Below, piece by piece: positions 54,181 through 63,665 of a stretch of DNA of 64,000 nucleotides. Position 1 is the stretch's first letter; each line of letters begins with the position of its first letter. Under the pieces are notes generated by a model. That model saw nothing but the letters and a program-made list of their open reading frames with translations, was not told the origin of the DNA and did not search any database. The stretch is from assembly GCF_010907035.1 (NCBI RefSeq), contig NZ_QUMK01000007.1, positions 36,621-100,620 of the forward strand, written 5' to 3'. The position numbers and the translations under genes are program-made. Source of the DNA: Rhodopseudomonas sp. BR0M22 (lineage in GTDB: Bacteria; Pseudomonadota; Alphaproteobacteria; Rhizobiales; Xanthobacteraceae).

Positions 54181-56697
54181 TCAATAAAGTCCGCCGGTGC
54201 CCGGCCGGAAGAAGCCGCGATCGTCCGGCGGCGGCGCCGCCTGCTGCTGTTGCTGTCGGCCATCGGCATCGGCGACACCGATCACCGAGTAATTGTCCGG
54301 CGGCGCGGTGCCCGGCTTGAACGCTTCGAGAATGGTGCGGCCGTCGCCCGGCCCGGCCCGCATGCCGCTCTTGGCATCGACCCGGATCAGCTTGATGCCG
54401 GCCGGCACGCGGAACGGAACGGCAGGCTTGTCGGCGAGCGCGAGCTTGAAGAAGTCCTTGGCGACCGGCGCAGCGAGATGACCGCCAGTGGCACCGCGGC
54501 CGAGGTTGCGCGGCTTGTCGTAGCCGAAATACACGCCGACCACGAGGTCCGGCGAGAAGCCGATGAACCAGGCGTCCTTCTCGTCGTTGGTGGTGCCGGT
54601 CTTGCCGGCGATCGGCTTGCCGACCTCGCGCACAACCGTGGCGGTGCCGGCTTGCACCACGCCTTCCATCATCGATGTGATCTGATAGGCGGTCATCGGA
54701 TCGAGCACCTGCTCGCGGCGGTCGACGAGCTGCGGTTCGGGCTGGTTGTGCCATCCTTCCGGCGCCTCGCAGCCGCGGCACTCGCGCTGATCGTGCTTGA
54801 AGATGGTGTGGCCGTAGCGGTCCTGAATCCGGTCGATCAGCGTCGCCTTCACCCGCCGTCCGCCATTGGCGAACATCGAATAGGCAGTGACCATCCGCAT
54901 CACCGTGGTCTCGCCGGCACCGAGCGCATACGACAGATAGTTCGGCAGGTCGTCATAGACGCCGAACCGCTTGGCGTATTCGCCGATCAGCGGCATGCCG
55001 ATGTCCTGTGCGAGCCGCACCGTCACGGTGTTGAGCGAGCGCTGCAGCGCGTTGCGCAGCGTTGTCGGGCCGTAATACTTGCCTGTGGAATAGTTCTCCG
55101 GCCGCCACACTCCGACGCCCTGCCCCTGATCGATCTCGATCGGGGCGTCGATCACCACCGTGGACGGGGTGTAGCCATTATCCATCGCGGCCGAATACAC
55201 CAGCGGCTTGAACGACGAGCCCGGCTGCCGATAGGCCTGGGTGGCACGGTTGAACTGGCTCTGGTCGAACGAGAAGCCGCCGACCATCGCCAGCACGCGG
55301 CCGGTCCACGGGTCCATCGCCACCATCGCGCCCGACACTTCGGGGATCTGCCGCAGCCGGTACTGACCTTCGATCGCTTTGCCGTCCTTGTCGAGCAGCG
55401 GATCGACATAGACGACGTCGCCGGGCGACAGCACGTCCGAGACCGTTCGCGGGGTCTTGCCGCGAGACGGGCCGCTGGTCGGCTTGGCCCATTTCACGCC
55501 CTCGAGCGTGACCAGACCGGTCTCGCGTTGCTTCGAGATCGCGCCGCCGAGTTCTCGGCCGGGCTGCAAGCCGATCCGCGCCGACTGGTCGGACGTCTCC
55601 AGCACCACCGCCATCCGCCACGGCGTGATGTCGGCCAGCGCTTTGACGTCGGCGAGCTTGACGCCCCAGTCGCCGGAGATATCCAGCTTGTGGACCGGCC
55701 CGCGCCAGCCGCGCGCCTCGTCGTAGCGGACGAGGCCCGCCACCATGGTCTTTCGCGCCTCGACTTGAAGCTTGGGATCGAGCGTCGTGCGGACCGACAG
55801 CCCTCCCTCGTACAGCTTCTTCTCGCCGTAGCGCTCGAAGATGTCGCGGCGGACTTCCTCGGCGAAATACTCGCCAGCGAAGGTGTGGGCGAGGTTGCCG
55901 CGATTGGTGACGGTGAGCGGCGACTTGCGCGCCTTATCGGCGTCGGCTTGACTGATCCAGCCGTTCTCAAGCAGGCGGTCGATCACGTAGTTGCGGCGCT
56001 CGACCGCGCGGTCGTGGTTCTTCACCGGGTGCAGCGACGACGGCGCCTTCGGCAGCGCCGCCAGATAGGCAGCCTCCGAAACGGTGAGTTCGTTGACCGA
56101 CTTGTCGAAATACACCAGCGAGGCGGCGGCGATGCCATAGGCGCCGAGGCCGAGATAGATTTCATTGAGATACAGTTCGAGGATCTTGTCCTTCGAATAG
56201 GCGCGCTCGATCCGCATCGCCAGCAGCGCTTCCTTGATCTTACGGGTGAACGACACCTCGTTGGTCAGAAGGAAGTTCTTGGCAACCTGCTGGGTGATGG
56301 TCGAGGCGCCCTGCGGCCGGCGGTTGGTGCCGATGTTCTGGGCATACAGCAGCGCGGCACGCCCCATGCCCTGATAGTCGATACCGCCGTGCTCGTAGAA
56401 ATTCTTGTCTTCGGCAGCGAGAAACGCGTTGATCACGAGTTTCGGGACCGCCTGGATCGGCAGATACAGCCGGCGCTCCTTGGCGTATTCGGCGAGCAGC
56501 GAGCCGTCGGACGCATGAACCCGGGTCATCACCGGCGGTTCGTAATCCTGAAGCTGCGAGTAGTCCGGCAGATCTTTGGAGAAATGCCAGATCAGTCCGG
56601 CGACAGCCGCGACGCCGACCAGGAACACGATCGTTCCGGCCGCGAACAGGAAGCCGAAGAAACGCAGCAGCAAGCGCATCAGAGAGTTCCGTTTCAT
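54181..56697 (-). CDS. mrcA: Class A penicillin-binding protein 1A
   Basis: Starting at MKRNSLMRLLLRFFGFLF (ATG 56697), the 838-residue bifunctional enzyme has a membrane anchor (about 8-35) and a glycosyltransferase domain with AAEDKNFYEHGG and QGASTITQQVAKNF. An OB-like insert follows, and then a transpeptidase domain with the SxxK serine in QPGSSFKP (near 490), an SLN motif and KTGTT. It polymerises and cross-links peptidoglycan. The C-terminus is Gln/Pro-rich. The open frame continues upstream, but the MKRN start gives a sensible anchor. Confidence 0.93.
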   Translation of the reverse strand: MKRNSLMRLLLRFFGFLFAAGTIVFLVGVAAVAGLIWHFSKDLPDYSQLQDYEPPVMTRVHASDGSLLAEYAKERRLYLPIQAVPKLVINAFLAAEDKNFYEHGGIDYQGMGRAALLYAQNIGTNRRPQGASTITQQVAKNFLLTNEVSFTRKIKEALLAMRIERAYSKDKILELYLNEIYLGLGAYGIAAASLVYFDKSVNELTVSEAAYLAALPKAPSSLHPVKNHDRAVERRNYVIDRLLENGWISQADADKARKSPLTVTNRGNLAHTFAGEYFAEEVRRDIFERYGEKKLYEGGLSVRTTLDPKLQVEARKTMVAGLVRYDEARGWRGPVHKLDISGDWGVKLADVKALADITPWRMAVVLETSDQSARIGLQPGRELGGAISKQRETGLVTLEGVKWAKPTSGPSRGKTPRTVSDVLSPGDVVYVDPLLDKDGKAIEGQYRLRQIPEVSGAMVAMDPWTGRVLAMVGGFSFDQSQFNRATQAYRQPGSSFKPLVYSAAMDNGYTPSTVVIDAPIEIDQGQGVGVWRPENYSTGKYYGPTTLRNALQRSLNTVTVRLAQDIGMPLIGEYAKRFGVYDDLPNYLSYALGAGETTVMRMVTAYSMFANGGRRVKATLIDRIQDRYGHTIFKHDQRECRGCEAPEGWHNQPEPQLVDRREQVLDPMTAYQITSMMEGVVQAGTATVVREVGKPIAGKTGTTNDEKDAWFIGFSPDLVVGVYFGYDKPRNLGRGATGGHLAAPVAKDFFKLALADKPAVPFRVPAGIKLIRVDAKSGMRAGPGDGRTILEAFKPGTAPPDNYSVIGVADADGRQQQQQAAPPPDDRGFFRPGTGGLY

Positions 56698-56886
56698 CCA
56701 GGGCCGCGCCTCGCGGCGGATGTCCCTTGACCGAGAATGCCGTCGTTCGCAACCCGGACGGTACACGCGACCGGGCGAGGCCCAATTGCAATCGACCTCG
56801 CGAACCGCGCAGAACGTCTTATAGAACTTACGCTGTGGCCAAACTAGGGCCCGTTGCGCCCCGCCACCGTACCGGAAATCCCGAGA

Positions 56887-58197
56887 TTATCCGGGCGAGC
56901 CGGCCGAAACCAGCCGCTTGCTCAAAAACGAATCGATCGCCTGGGCGACCGCCCCGACGGTTTTGCTGCGCCATTGCTCGGACATCAGGTGCAGTAGATC
57001 GGCCTTGTTGGACACGTAACCGAGCTCGATCAGCACCGACGGAACGTCGGGCGCCTTCAGCACCCGGAATCCGGCCGACTTCAACGGACGTTTGTGCATC
57101 CGAGTCGCGGTTTTCATGTCCTTCATCAGTTGCTGGGCGAATCGATTGGCGAACGTCTTGGTCTCGCGCTGGGCGAGGTCGATCAGAATGTCGGCGACGT
57201 CGGTCGGCTCTTCGGTGAGATTGACGCCGCCGATCGCGTCGGCCTTGTTTTCGGCATCAGCCAACCGCTGCGCTTCGGCGTCGGACGCCTTGTCCGACAA
57301 GGTGTAAATCGTCGCCCCTTGGGCGTCGCCCTCGCGCCGCGGCAGCGCGTCGGCGTGGATCGATACGAACAGCGAAGCCGACTGTTCACGGGCGATCTTC
57401 ACCCGGTCGTTGAGCGGAATGAACGTGTCGTCGTCGCGGGTCAGCACCACCCGGAATTTGCCTTGCTGCGTGAGCCGGTCGCGCAGCGCGACGGCGAAGT
57501 CCAGCACGATGCTCTTCTCGGCAATGCCATCGGCCGATTGGGTGCCATTGTCGATCCCGCCATGACCAGGATCGATCACCCCCACCGGCCGCGGGTCGTC
57601 GCGCTCCACCTTGGGCATCGGCGCGCTGCGCGGCACGCTCGCGGTGGTCTCGGCGCCCGCCACGGTCGGCCGCAGCTCGGCGACACTGTCGGCTGTCCGC
57701 AAAGCCTGCATGAAAGCGGCCCGGTCGATCGATTCGAGGTCGATCACGAGGCGCGCGGGCTGACCATTGGCGGGATCGAGCATTTCGGTCTTGGCAATCT
57801 TCGCCGGCCCGGTCAGGTCGAGCACGATCCGGGACCCGCCTGGCATCACCAGCCCATAGCGGAATGCCTTGATCAAGCCGCGCCCATCTTCACCGGTCCC
57901 TTTCGGAAGCCGGAAATTGATCTGCGGCAGATCGATCACCACCCGATAGGGATCGGCCAGCGCGAACGCACGCAGCGGCACCTTCTCGTCCAGATCGACG
58001 ATCAAGCGGGTCTGCTTGTCGTCACCGGCGACACGGGCGTCGGATGCGGTCGGGAAACTGGCCGGCGTCGTCACCGCTGCACTCGCCGCAGGCTCGGCGA
58101 TGGCTGGATTGGCCGCCGCCGGCGTCAGACACAGAGATGCTGCAGCGCACGCGACAAGCGCATTGAACAAAACAAAATGATTTGCGCGGCGTGCCAA
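56887..58197 (-). CDS. N-acetylmuramoyl-L-alanine amidase (AMIN + Amidase_3)
   Basis: The 436-residue protein is placed at a TTG start (58197), because GGGAGGAG lies about ten bases upstream and the start gives a direct signal peptide (MARRANHFVLFNALVACAAA, cleavage near AAA-NP). An AMIN domain (about 60-170; TRLIVDLDEKVPLRAF) precedes a zinc amidase domain with ligands in IDPGHGGIDNG, the catalytic Glu in AEKSIVLDF and FVSIHADA. It cleaves peptide stems from MurNAc, probably at division. AmiC/AmiB-like naming is possible. An upstream ATG at 58329 would bury the signal. Confidence 0.9.
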   Translation of the reverse strand: MARRANHFVLFNALVACAAASLCLTPAAANPAIAEPAASAAVTTPASFPTASDARVAGDDKQTRLIVDLDEKVPLRAFALADPYRVVIDLPQINFRLPKGTGEDGRGLIKAFRYGLVMPGGSRIVLDLTGPAKIAKTEMLDPANGQPARLVIDLESIDRAAFMQALRTADSVAELRPTVAGAETTASVPRSAPMPKVERDDPRPVGVIDPGHGGIDNGTQSADGIAEKSIVLDFAVALRDRLTQQGKFRVVLTRDDDTFIPLNDRVKIAREQSASLFVSIHADALPRREGDAQGATIYTLSDKASDAEAQRLADAENKADAIGGVNLTEEPTDVADILIDLAQRETKTFANRFAQQLMKDMKTATRMHKRPLKSAGFRVLKAPDVPSVLIELGYVSNKADLLHLMSEQWRSKTVGAVAQAIDSFLSKRLVSAGSPG

Positions 58198-58898
58198 ACG
58201 AATCCCACTCCTCCCGGAAGTCGTTGTACCGCAATAGAACCGCACGGTTAATTGGAGCTTAAATGACCTCGGGATGAAACCTGCGGAGTGTTGCCGGGCC
58301 GCGACGCTTGCCTTGCAACCGACACCCAATCCACGTATGTATTTACTGCTGACGGTCTATACTACCGGTTGTGTCGCGTTCAGCCACTCGGTGCAGCGCC
58401 AAGTCCCCCGAACCCAATCCGGCGGATTTTGCGTTTTGCCGGCCCCTCCGAGCCAGCGCATTGCGCGGCAGGTCAAGGAGTGCCGGCCCAGCCCGAACGG
58501 CGTCCGTCCCCGGGCCTTCTCTCGTACCAGGGACGGTTCAACACTTCATGACCGACCACATTCGGCTCACCGGCTGAATGCCTCACTCCGGCTTAGCGCC
58601 TCGGCGCGGAGCCGGCCCATCAGCGAGACGACACGGCGGCCGATCGAGCCGCCACCTGTTCAGACGGGCCGACGCTTAATGCGCCAGACTGCGATGCCGA
58701 AACCGACCCACGCAAAGGCCGCGCCGCGGCGAAGCTCTCGCTTCGCTTTGCGCGTCGCCTCGGGTCTCCAACCGGCACGGCACACCGCGACGCGTTTCGG
58801 CCTTCCCCTCACCCCCGAATCAGGTGGACCGTCGCGTCTGCCGGCCGCGCTGCGTGCGCGAGCCGTTTCGCGCGCGCTTCGCCGACATGAGTTCAAAA
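58198..58898. other. Divergent region and long leader upstream of RNase E gene
   Basis: These 701 bases separate the amidase and rne starts. A sigma70-like candidate for rne is TTGCAA (58313-58318), 17 bases, TATGTA (58336-58341), which would leave a leader of roughly 550 bases. Long rne leaders used for autoregulation are known in E. coli. No other gene, repeat or tRNA was seen; antisense and same-strand open frames here are not protein-like. Confidence 0.4.
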
Positions 58899-61800
58899 AT
58901 GGCCAACAAGATGCTGATCGACGCCACCCACCCGGAAGAGACCCGGGTGGTCGTGGTCCGTGGCAACCGCGTCGAAGAGTTTGATTTCGAAACCGCCCAG
59001 CGCAAACAACTCCGCGGCAACATCTATCTCGCGAAAGTCACCCGGGTCGAACCCTCGCTGCAGGCCGCATTCATCGAATACGGCGGCAATCGTCACGGCT
59101 TCCTCGCGTTCAGCGAAATCCATCCCGACTATTATCAAATTCCGGTCGCCGACCGGCAGGCCTTGATCGAAGCCGACGAACGCGCCCACCGGGAAGCCGA
59201 AGAGGAAAGCGAGCAGCGCTCCAGCCGCCGCCGGTCGCGGCATCGCAGCCATCGCCGCCGCAACAACGGCGAGCGGGTGCAGAGCGAGATCGTTGAAGCT
59301 GCGGCCGACGTCGCCGAGCAGCCGCATCCGATTGCCGAACAGTCGGAGGCCCATGAGGCCGAGCCTCACCTGTCAGCACAGGACGCCGAGACGCACGAGG
59401 TCGGAGCCACCGAAGCCGGCGCACACGACGAGCCGCTGATGCACGAGCTGCCGGAGGGTGAGACCGCCGAGCAGCACGACGCCGATCACGCGGCCGCCGA
59501 TCACGCAGCCGCCGGTCACGACCATATCCAGGCTGAAGCCGCGCCGTCCGAAGCCCCTGCTCCGTCCGAGCCTGAGGTGAATGCTGCGGCCGAGCCAGTC
59601 GCGGCTGAGCAGCCCGCGGCTCCCGAAGCTCACGCGCCGGTCGAAGCTGCGCAGATCGCAGCGTCGCACGACGAAACCGATGCGCACGACGACGACCACG
59701 ACGAAGACGGCGCCAGCTACCCCGAGGACGCGCCGTTCCCGATCGACGAACATCACGAGGCGGAAGACCTCCACGAGGCGCACGACGATCACGTTGAAGC
59801 CGAGCATGAGGCTGACGCCGAAGCCGAGGACGACGAGGAAGAAGACGACGAGGAAGCCGAAGAGGACGTCGTCGAGTCCGTCGGCGGTGACGACGTGCTC
59901 GAGGAAGTGCCGGAACGCGCCTTCCGTCCGCGCCGGCAATACAAAATCCAGGAAGTCATCAAGCGCCGCCAGGTGATGCTGGTGCAGGTGGTCAAGGAAG
60001 AGCGCGGCAACAAGGGCGCGGCGCTCACCACCTACCTGTCGCTGGCCGGCCGCTACGCCGTGCTGATGCCGAACACCGCCCGCGGCGGCGGCATCAGCCG
60101 CAAGATCACCTCGGCGCAGGACCGCTCGCGGCTGAAGGAAGTGGTGCAGGACCTCGACGTGCCGGAAGGCATGGGCGTGATCCTGCGCACCGCCGGCGCC
60201 TCGCGGACCAAGCCCGAGATCAAGCGCGACTTCGAATACCTGATCCGGATGTGGGAGACGGTGCGCGACGTCACGCTGAATTCGCAGGCGCCGAAGCTGG
60301 TCTACGAGGAAGGCTCGCTGATCAAGCGCTCGCTGCGCGACCTCTACAACAAGGAGATCGACGAGGTGCTGGTGGCCGGCGAAGCCGGCTATCGCGAGGC
60401 CCGCGACTTCATGCACATGCTGATGCCGTCGCAGGTCCGCGCGGTGAAGCTGTATCGCGACGGCCAGCCGCTGTTCTCGCGGATGGGCGTCGAGAGCCAG
60501 CTCGACGCGATGTTCTCGCCGACCGTGCAGCTTCGCTCCGGCGGCTACATCGTCATCAACCAGACCGAAGCGCTGGTCTCGATCGACGTCAACTCCGGAC
60601 GCTCGACCCGCGAGCACCACATCGAGGACACCGCGCTCAAGACCAACATGGAGGCCGCCGAGGAAGTCGCCCGGCAGCTCCGGCTGCGCGACCTCGCCGG
60701 CCTGATCGTCATCGACTTCATCGACATGGACGAGAAGCGCAACAACCGCGCGGTCGAGCGTAAGCTCAGCGACTGCCTGCGGCAGGATCGCGCCCGCATC
60801 CAGGTCGGCCGCATCTCGCATTTCGGCCTGCTTGAGATGTCGCGCCAGCGCATCCGCGCCAGCGTGCTGGAAAGCTCGACCGAGCCCTGCCCGCATTGCG
60901 GCGGCTCGGGCCACGTCCGCTCGGTGTCTTCGGTGGCGCTGCAGCTGCTGCGCGGCCTCGAAGAAGTGCTGATGAAGGGCGCGACGCACAATCTGATCGT
61001 GCGGACCCGCACCGACGTGGCGCTGTATGTGCTCAACCACAAGCGCGGTCACCTGCGCGACCTCGAGACCGGCTTCAAGGTGTCGCTGTCGGTGATGGCC
61101 GATCCCACGGTCAGCGGTCAGCAGTCGTTCGTGATCGACCGCGGCGAACAGATCCACACGCTGGAAACCGCCAAGGCCCTGCTCGCAGCGCAGGTCGCGG
61201 CCTCCCCGGCGCCGATCGAAGAGCCCGACGACGAGGACGGTTACGACTTCGAGGCGGAAATCGAGACCGAGGAGACTGTCGGCCTCACCGAGGATCAGGC
61301 CGGCGAAGCCGGCGATACCGAGAGCGAAGGCCGCAAGCGCCGCCGTCGGCGTCGGCGTCGGCGTTCGGGTGAACCGCGCGAGACCGCCGAACTCGGCGCG
61401 TCGGCGGAAGACGGCGAACAGCCGTTCGCGGCCGAAGGCGTCGAACAGGTCGGCGAAGCTGATGAGGGCGACGAGGCCGGTGACGACGACAACGAGGGCG
61501 AAGCCCGCGCCGAGCAGGGCGAGAACGGCGAACGCCGTCCGCGCCGTCGCGGTCGACGCGGAGGCCGTCGCCGTCGCGGCGGTCAGGAAGGTTCGGAAGC
61601 TGAGAATGGCCTGGTCGAATCGATCAGCGACGAGCTGGCGCCGACCGACGAGCCCGAGGTCGCCGAGGCTGTAGCCGACATCGACGGCGGCAGCCCTTCG
61701 GTGCAGCCCAGCTTCGAACCGGCTGTCGAAACTGAACAGCCGCAGCAGGTTGCGCACTCTGAGCCGCCGGCCGCCCCGGTTGCGGCGTCAGACGGTGCCG

Positions 61801-62099
61801 ACCATTCGGACGAAGACGACACGGCAGCCAAGAAGGCCGCGCGTCGGCGCTCCACGGTGCGCGAAAAGGTGAGCTTCGGCACCCCCGCCGCAGCGTCGGA
61901 GACGACGGTGGAGCCGGCTGCCGCGACAGAGCACGCGCCGTCCGCTCAGACCGACCGACCGATGGCGTCCGAGCCTGCGGTCGAGAGCCCGGCTGTACCC
62001 CCCTCGCCGCAAGTAGCCGCGGAGCCGGCGCAAGAGCCCGCCCCGACCGCCCCGCGTCGTGTCGGCTGGTGGTCCCGCCGGTTCGGCGGCGGCAACTGA
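58899..62099 (+). CDS. rne: Ribonuclease E with acidic insertion in the S1 domain
   Basis: The start at MANKMLIDATHPEETR (58899) matches related RNase E; an ATG at 58887 is also in frame. Product 1066 residues. The S1 RNA-binding domain begins near 36, is interrupted at about 105-340 by a low-complexity Glu/Asp/His/Ala segment, then resumes (FRPRRQYKIQEVIKRRQ). The catalytic Asp pair lies in SIDVNSGRST and VIDFIDMDEKR, and the Zn-link CPHCGGSG follows. Beyond about 775 is a disordered Arg/Glu/Pro-rich scaffold with RRRRRRRR-like blocks. It processes rRNA, tRNA and mRNA at the membrane-associated degradosome. Confidence 0.95.
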   Translation: MANKMLIDATHPEETRVVVVRGNRVEEFDFETAQRKQLRGNIYLAKVTRVEPSLQAAFIEYGGNRHGFLAFSEIHPDYYQIPVADRQALIEADERAHREAEEESEQRSSRRRSRHRSHRRRNNGERVQSEIVEAAADVAEQPHPIAEQSEAHEAEPHLSAQDAETHEVGATEAGAHDEPLMHELPEGETAEQHDADHAAADHAAAGHDHIQAEAAPSEAPAPSEPEVNAAAEPVAAEQPAAPEAHAPVEAAQIAASHDETDAHDDDHDEDGASYPEDAPFPIDEHHEAEDLHEAHDDHVEAEHEADAEAEDDEEEDDEEAEEDVVESVGGDDVLEEVPERAFRPRRQYKIQEVIKRRQVMLVQVVKEERGNKGAALTTYLSLAGRYAVLMPNTARGGGISRKITSAQDRSRLKEVVQDLDVPEGMGVILRTAGASRTKPEIKRDFEYLIRMWETVRDVTLNSQAPKLVYEEGSLIKRSLRDLYNKEIDEVLVAGEAGYREARDFMHMLMPSQVRAVKLYRDGQPLFSRMGVESQLDAMFSPTVQLRSGGYIVINQTEALVSIDVNSGRSTREHHIEDTALKTNMEAAEEVARQLRLRDLAGLIVIDFIDMDEKRNNRAVERKLSDCLRQDRARIQVGRISHFGLLEMSRQRIRASVLESSTEPCPHCGGSGHVRSVSSVALQLLRGLEEVLMKGATHNLIVRTRTDVALYVLNHKRGHLRDLETGFKVSLSVMADPTVSGQQSFVIDRGEQIHTLETAKALLAAQVAASPAPIEEPDDEDGYDFEAEIETEETVGLTEDQAGEAGDTESEGRKRRRRRRRRRSGEPRETAELGASAEDGEQPFAAEGVEQVGEADEGDEAGDDDNEGEARAEQGENGERRPRRRGRRGGRRRRGGQEGSEAENGLVESISDELAPTDEPEVAEAVADIDGGSPSVQPSFEPAVETEQPQQVAHSEPPAAPVAASDGADHSDEDDTAAKKAARRRSTVREKVSFGTPAAASETTVEPAAATEHAPSAQTDRPMASEPAVESPAVPPSPQVAAEPAQEPAPTAPRRVGWWSRRFGGGN

Positions 62100-62124
62100 G
62101 CTCATCGCGATCAATCGTAAGAGA

Positions 62125-62158
62125 ACTGCCCGGCCTCCCAGCCGGGCAGTTTTCGTTT
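62125..62158 (+). terminator. Intrinsic terminator of rne
   Basis: ACTGCCCGGC (62125-62134) and GCCGGGCAGT (62141-62150) form a perfect 10-base-pair stem with a 6-base loop, followed by TTTCGTTT. It lies 26 bases after the rne stop, a classical Rho-independent terminator. Confidence 0.9.
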
Positions 62159-62305
62159 ACGGCGGCAAACTGCTCAGCTTTGCCCCGACGGCAGTGACGG
62201 TGGCGACAGCCCGAGTGCAGAAAAGCAGCACGTCAGTCGCACATCGCCGAAGCCGATGAGAGACTAACGTGGGTGTTGGTTGCGCCGGCCGAATCCGTCG
62301 TCAGC

Positions 62306-62884
62306 TCACATCGCTCGCGGCGGCGGACCACCAGCGTAAGGCGGCCTTTCTCCGGGCGGCGGCGGAGGTGGCGGGCACGCTTCCGCACGCGGCGGCGGAG
62401 CGCCGGGAGGCGGCGGCGGAGCTGCTCGGCCGGGCGGCGGAGGCGGCGGTCCCGGAGGACCGAAGGCCTCGTTGCGGCCATCCGCATGCGCGACAATTTG
62501 GGCACGCACGACACCGCGATCGAAGATTCCCTGCACGGTCACAGTCTCGCCCTTCGTCACCGGGTTGGCGTCCTCGCCTCGCGGCCCGAGATCGACCAGC
62601 GCGCGGCCGCGTCCATCGTCGAGAATAAACTTGTTACCGTAGATCTCCGCAACGCTACCCTTGACCGCCACGGGTTGATCGGCCTGCATCTGATCGATGG
62701 CGGTTGGCGGCAGCAGCATCACGCTTTGCGGTTGCCAGTTCTGCGCGAGCTTCACGCCCCCCGCGCCTGCCGCTGCCCCTACGACGAGAACCGCCAGCGC
62801 GATGCCGCCGAGAAAGCTGCGATGACGCGCGAAGCGACGTACCGGCAGCGAGGAGTTCGGATCGTGTGTATCAGTGTCATTCAT
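62306..62884 (-). CDS. Membrane-anchored OB-fold (BOF-like) protein with polyproline tail
   Basis: The 192-residue protein has a short basic cytoplasmic N-terminus and one membrane helix (about 24-45). A small beta-barrel-like domain (about 60-135; VKGSVAEIYGNKFILDDGRG, GRALVDLGPRG, VTVQGIFDRG) resembles the bacterial OB-fold of the YgiW/YdeI type. The last 50 residues are mainly Pro, Gly and Ala. Stress-response envelope proteins of this fold are often controlled by two-component systems, and a response regulator gene lies divergently 118 bases away. Confidence 0.7.
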   Translation of the reverse strand: MNDTDTHDPNSSLPVRRFARHRSFLGGIALAVLVVGAAAGAGGVKLAQNWQPQSVMLLPPTAIDQMQADQPVAVKGSVAEIYGNKFILDDGRGRALVDLGPRGEDANPVTKGETVTVQGIFDRGVVRAQIVAHADGRNEAFGPPGPPPPPPGRAAPPPPPGAPPPRAEACPPPPPPPGERPPYAGGPPPRAM

Positions 62885-62941
62885 GGTCCATCTCTCGTCA
62901 GTGAGGATGGCGCGACGTTAGCGGGGCCGGCCCAATCCAGC

Positions 62942-62976
62942 CTGAACCGTTTCGTTCAGTTTGGGTTAATCTGAAC
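62942..62976. promoter_or_regulatory. Cluster of CTGAAC/GTTCAG half-sites in the divergent gap
   Basis: CTGAAC occurs at 62942-62947, its inverse GTTCAG at 62954-62959, and CTGAAC again at 62971-62976. GTTCAG and GTTAAT (62965-62970) also form an 11-base-spaced direct repeat, one helical turn apart, the usual spacing for OmpR/PhoB-family regulators. The cluster lies between the BOF-like gene and the response regulator gene and probably serves both. Confidence 0.5.
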
Positions 62977-63002
62977 GACGTAGGTCCGCTACGAGGCCGT
63001 AA

Positions 63003-63665
63003 ATGAAGATCCTGCTTGTCGAAGACGATCGCATGCTGGCGAAAGAACTCACTCGCGCGTTGCGCGAGCAGAACTTTGCCGTCGATCACGCGGTGACGGG
63101 TGAGGACGGCCAGCACCTCGGCGAAACGGAATCCTACGACGCCGCAGTACTCGATCTCGGATTACCCAAAGTTCCCGGGGTGGAGGTCCTGCAGCGGTGG
63201 CGCAAGCAGGAACGGCATTTCCCGGTGCTGATCCTCACCGCACGCGACGGCTGGACCGACAAGGTCGACGGCTTCAAGGCCGGGGCAGACGACTATCTCA
63301 CCAAGCCGTTCCGAGTCGAAGAACTCGTAATGCGGCTGCGCGCGCTGGTGCGCCGCTCGGCGGGACACGCGGCGTCCCGGATTTCCTGCGGGCCACTGAC
63401 ATTCGAGGCGCCGACCGGACAATTCGAACTGGGCGGGCTGCCGCTCAAGCTCACTGCGCTGGAGTGGCGTGTGCTGGAATGCTTGATGATGCGCAAGGAG
63501 AACGTGGTCGAACGCAGTCTGTTGTCGGAGAAAGTGTACGAAGGCGATGTCGGAACGGACTCGAATTCAATCGAAGTGATCGTTGCGCGGCTACGCAAGA
63601 AAATCGGAAAATCGATGATCGAGACCGAGCGCGGCCGCGGCTACAAACTCACCGCAGGCGTGTGA
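63003..63665 (+). CDS. OmpR-family response regulator
   Basis: The 220-residue protein has a receiver domain with acidic pocket Glu7/Asp8/Asp9, phospho-acceptor Asp51 (AVLDLGLP) and Lys101 (TKPF), and a C-terminal winged helix (about 125-218; SIEVIVARLRKKI). It resembles the QseB/TctD/PhoP group. The kinase gene follows with a one-base TGATG overlap, so the pair is translationally coupled. Confidence 0.95.
   Translation: MKILLVEDDRMLAKELTRALREQNFAVDHAVTGEDGQHLGETESYDAAVLDLGLPKVPGVEVLQRWRKQERHFPVLILTARDGWTDKVDGFKAGADDYLTKPFRVEELVMRLRALVRRSAGHAASRISCGPLTFEAPTGQFELGGLPLKLTALEWRVLECLMMRKENVVERSLLSEKVYEGDVGTDSNSIEVIVARLRKKIGKSMIETERGRGYKLTAGV

Noticed and set aside
54250..56730. An 826-codon open frame on the plus strand opposite mrcA
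   Set aside because: It is a GC-rich antisense shadow; composition is Arg/His/Asp/Leu-rich with no domain, and the minus strand encodes a clear penicillin-binding protein.
59373..61757. A 794-codon minus-strand open frame opposite rne
   Set aside because: Antisense shadow of RNase E, with low-complexity text mirroring the acidic and Arg-rich tracts.
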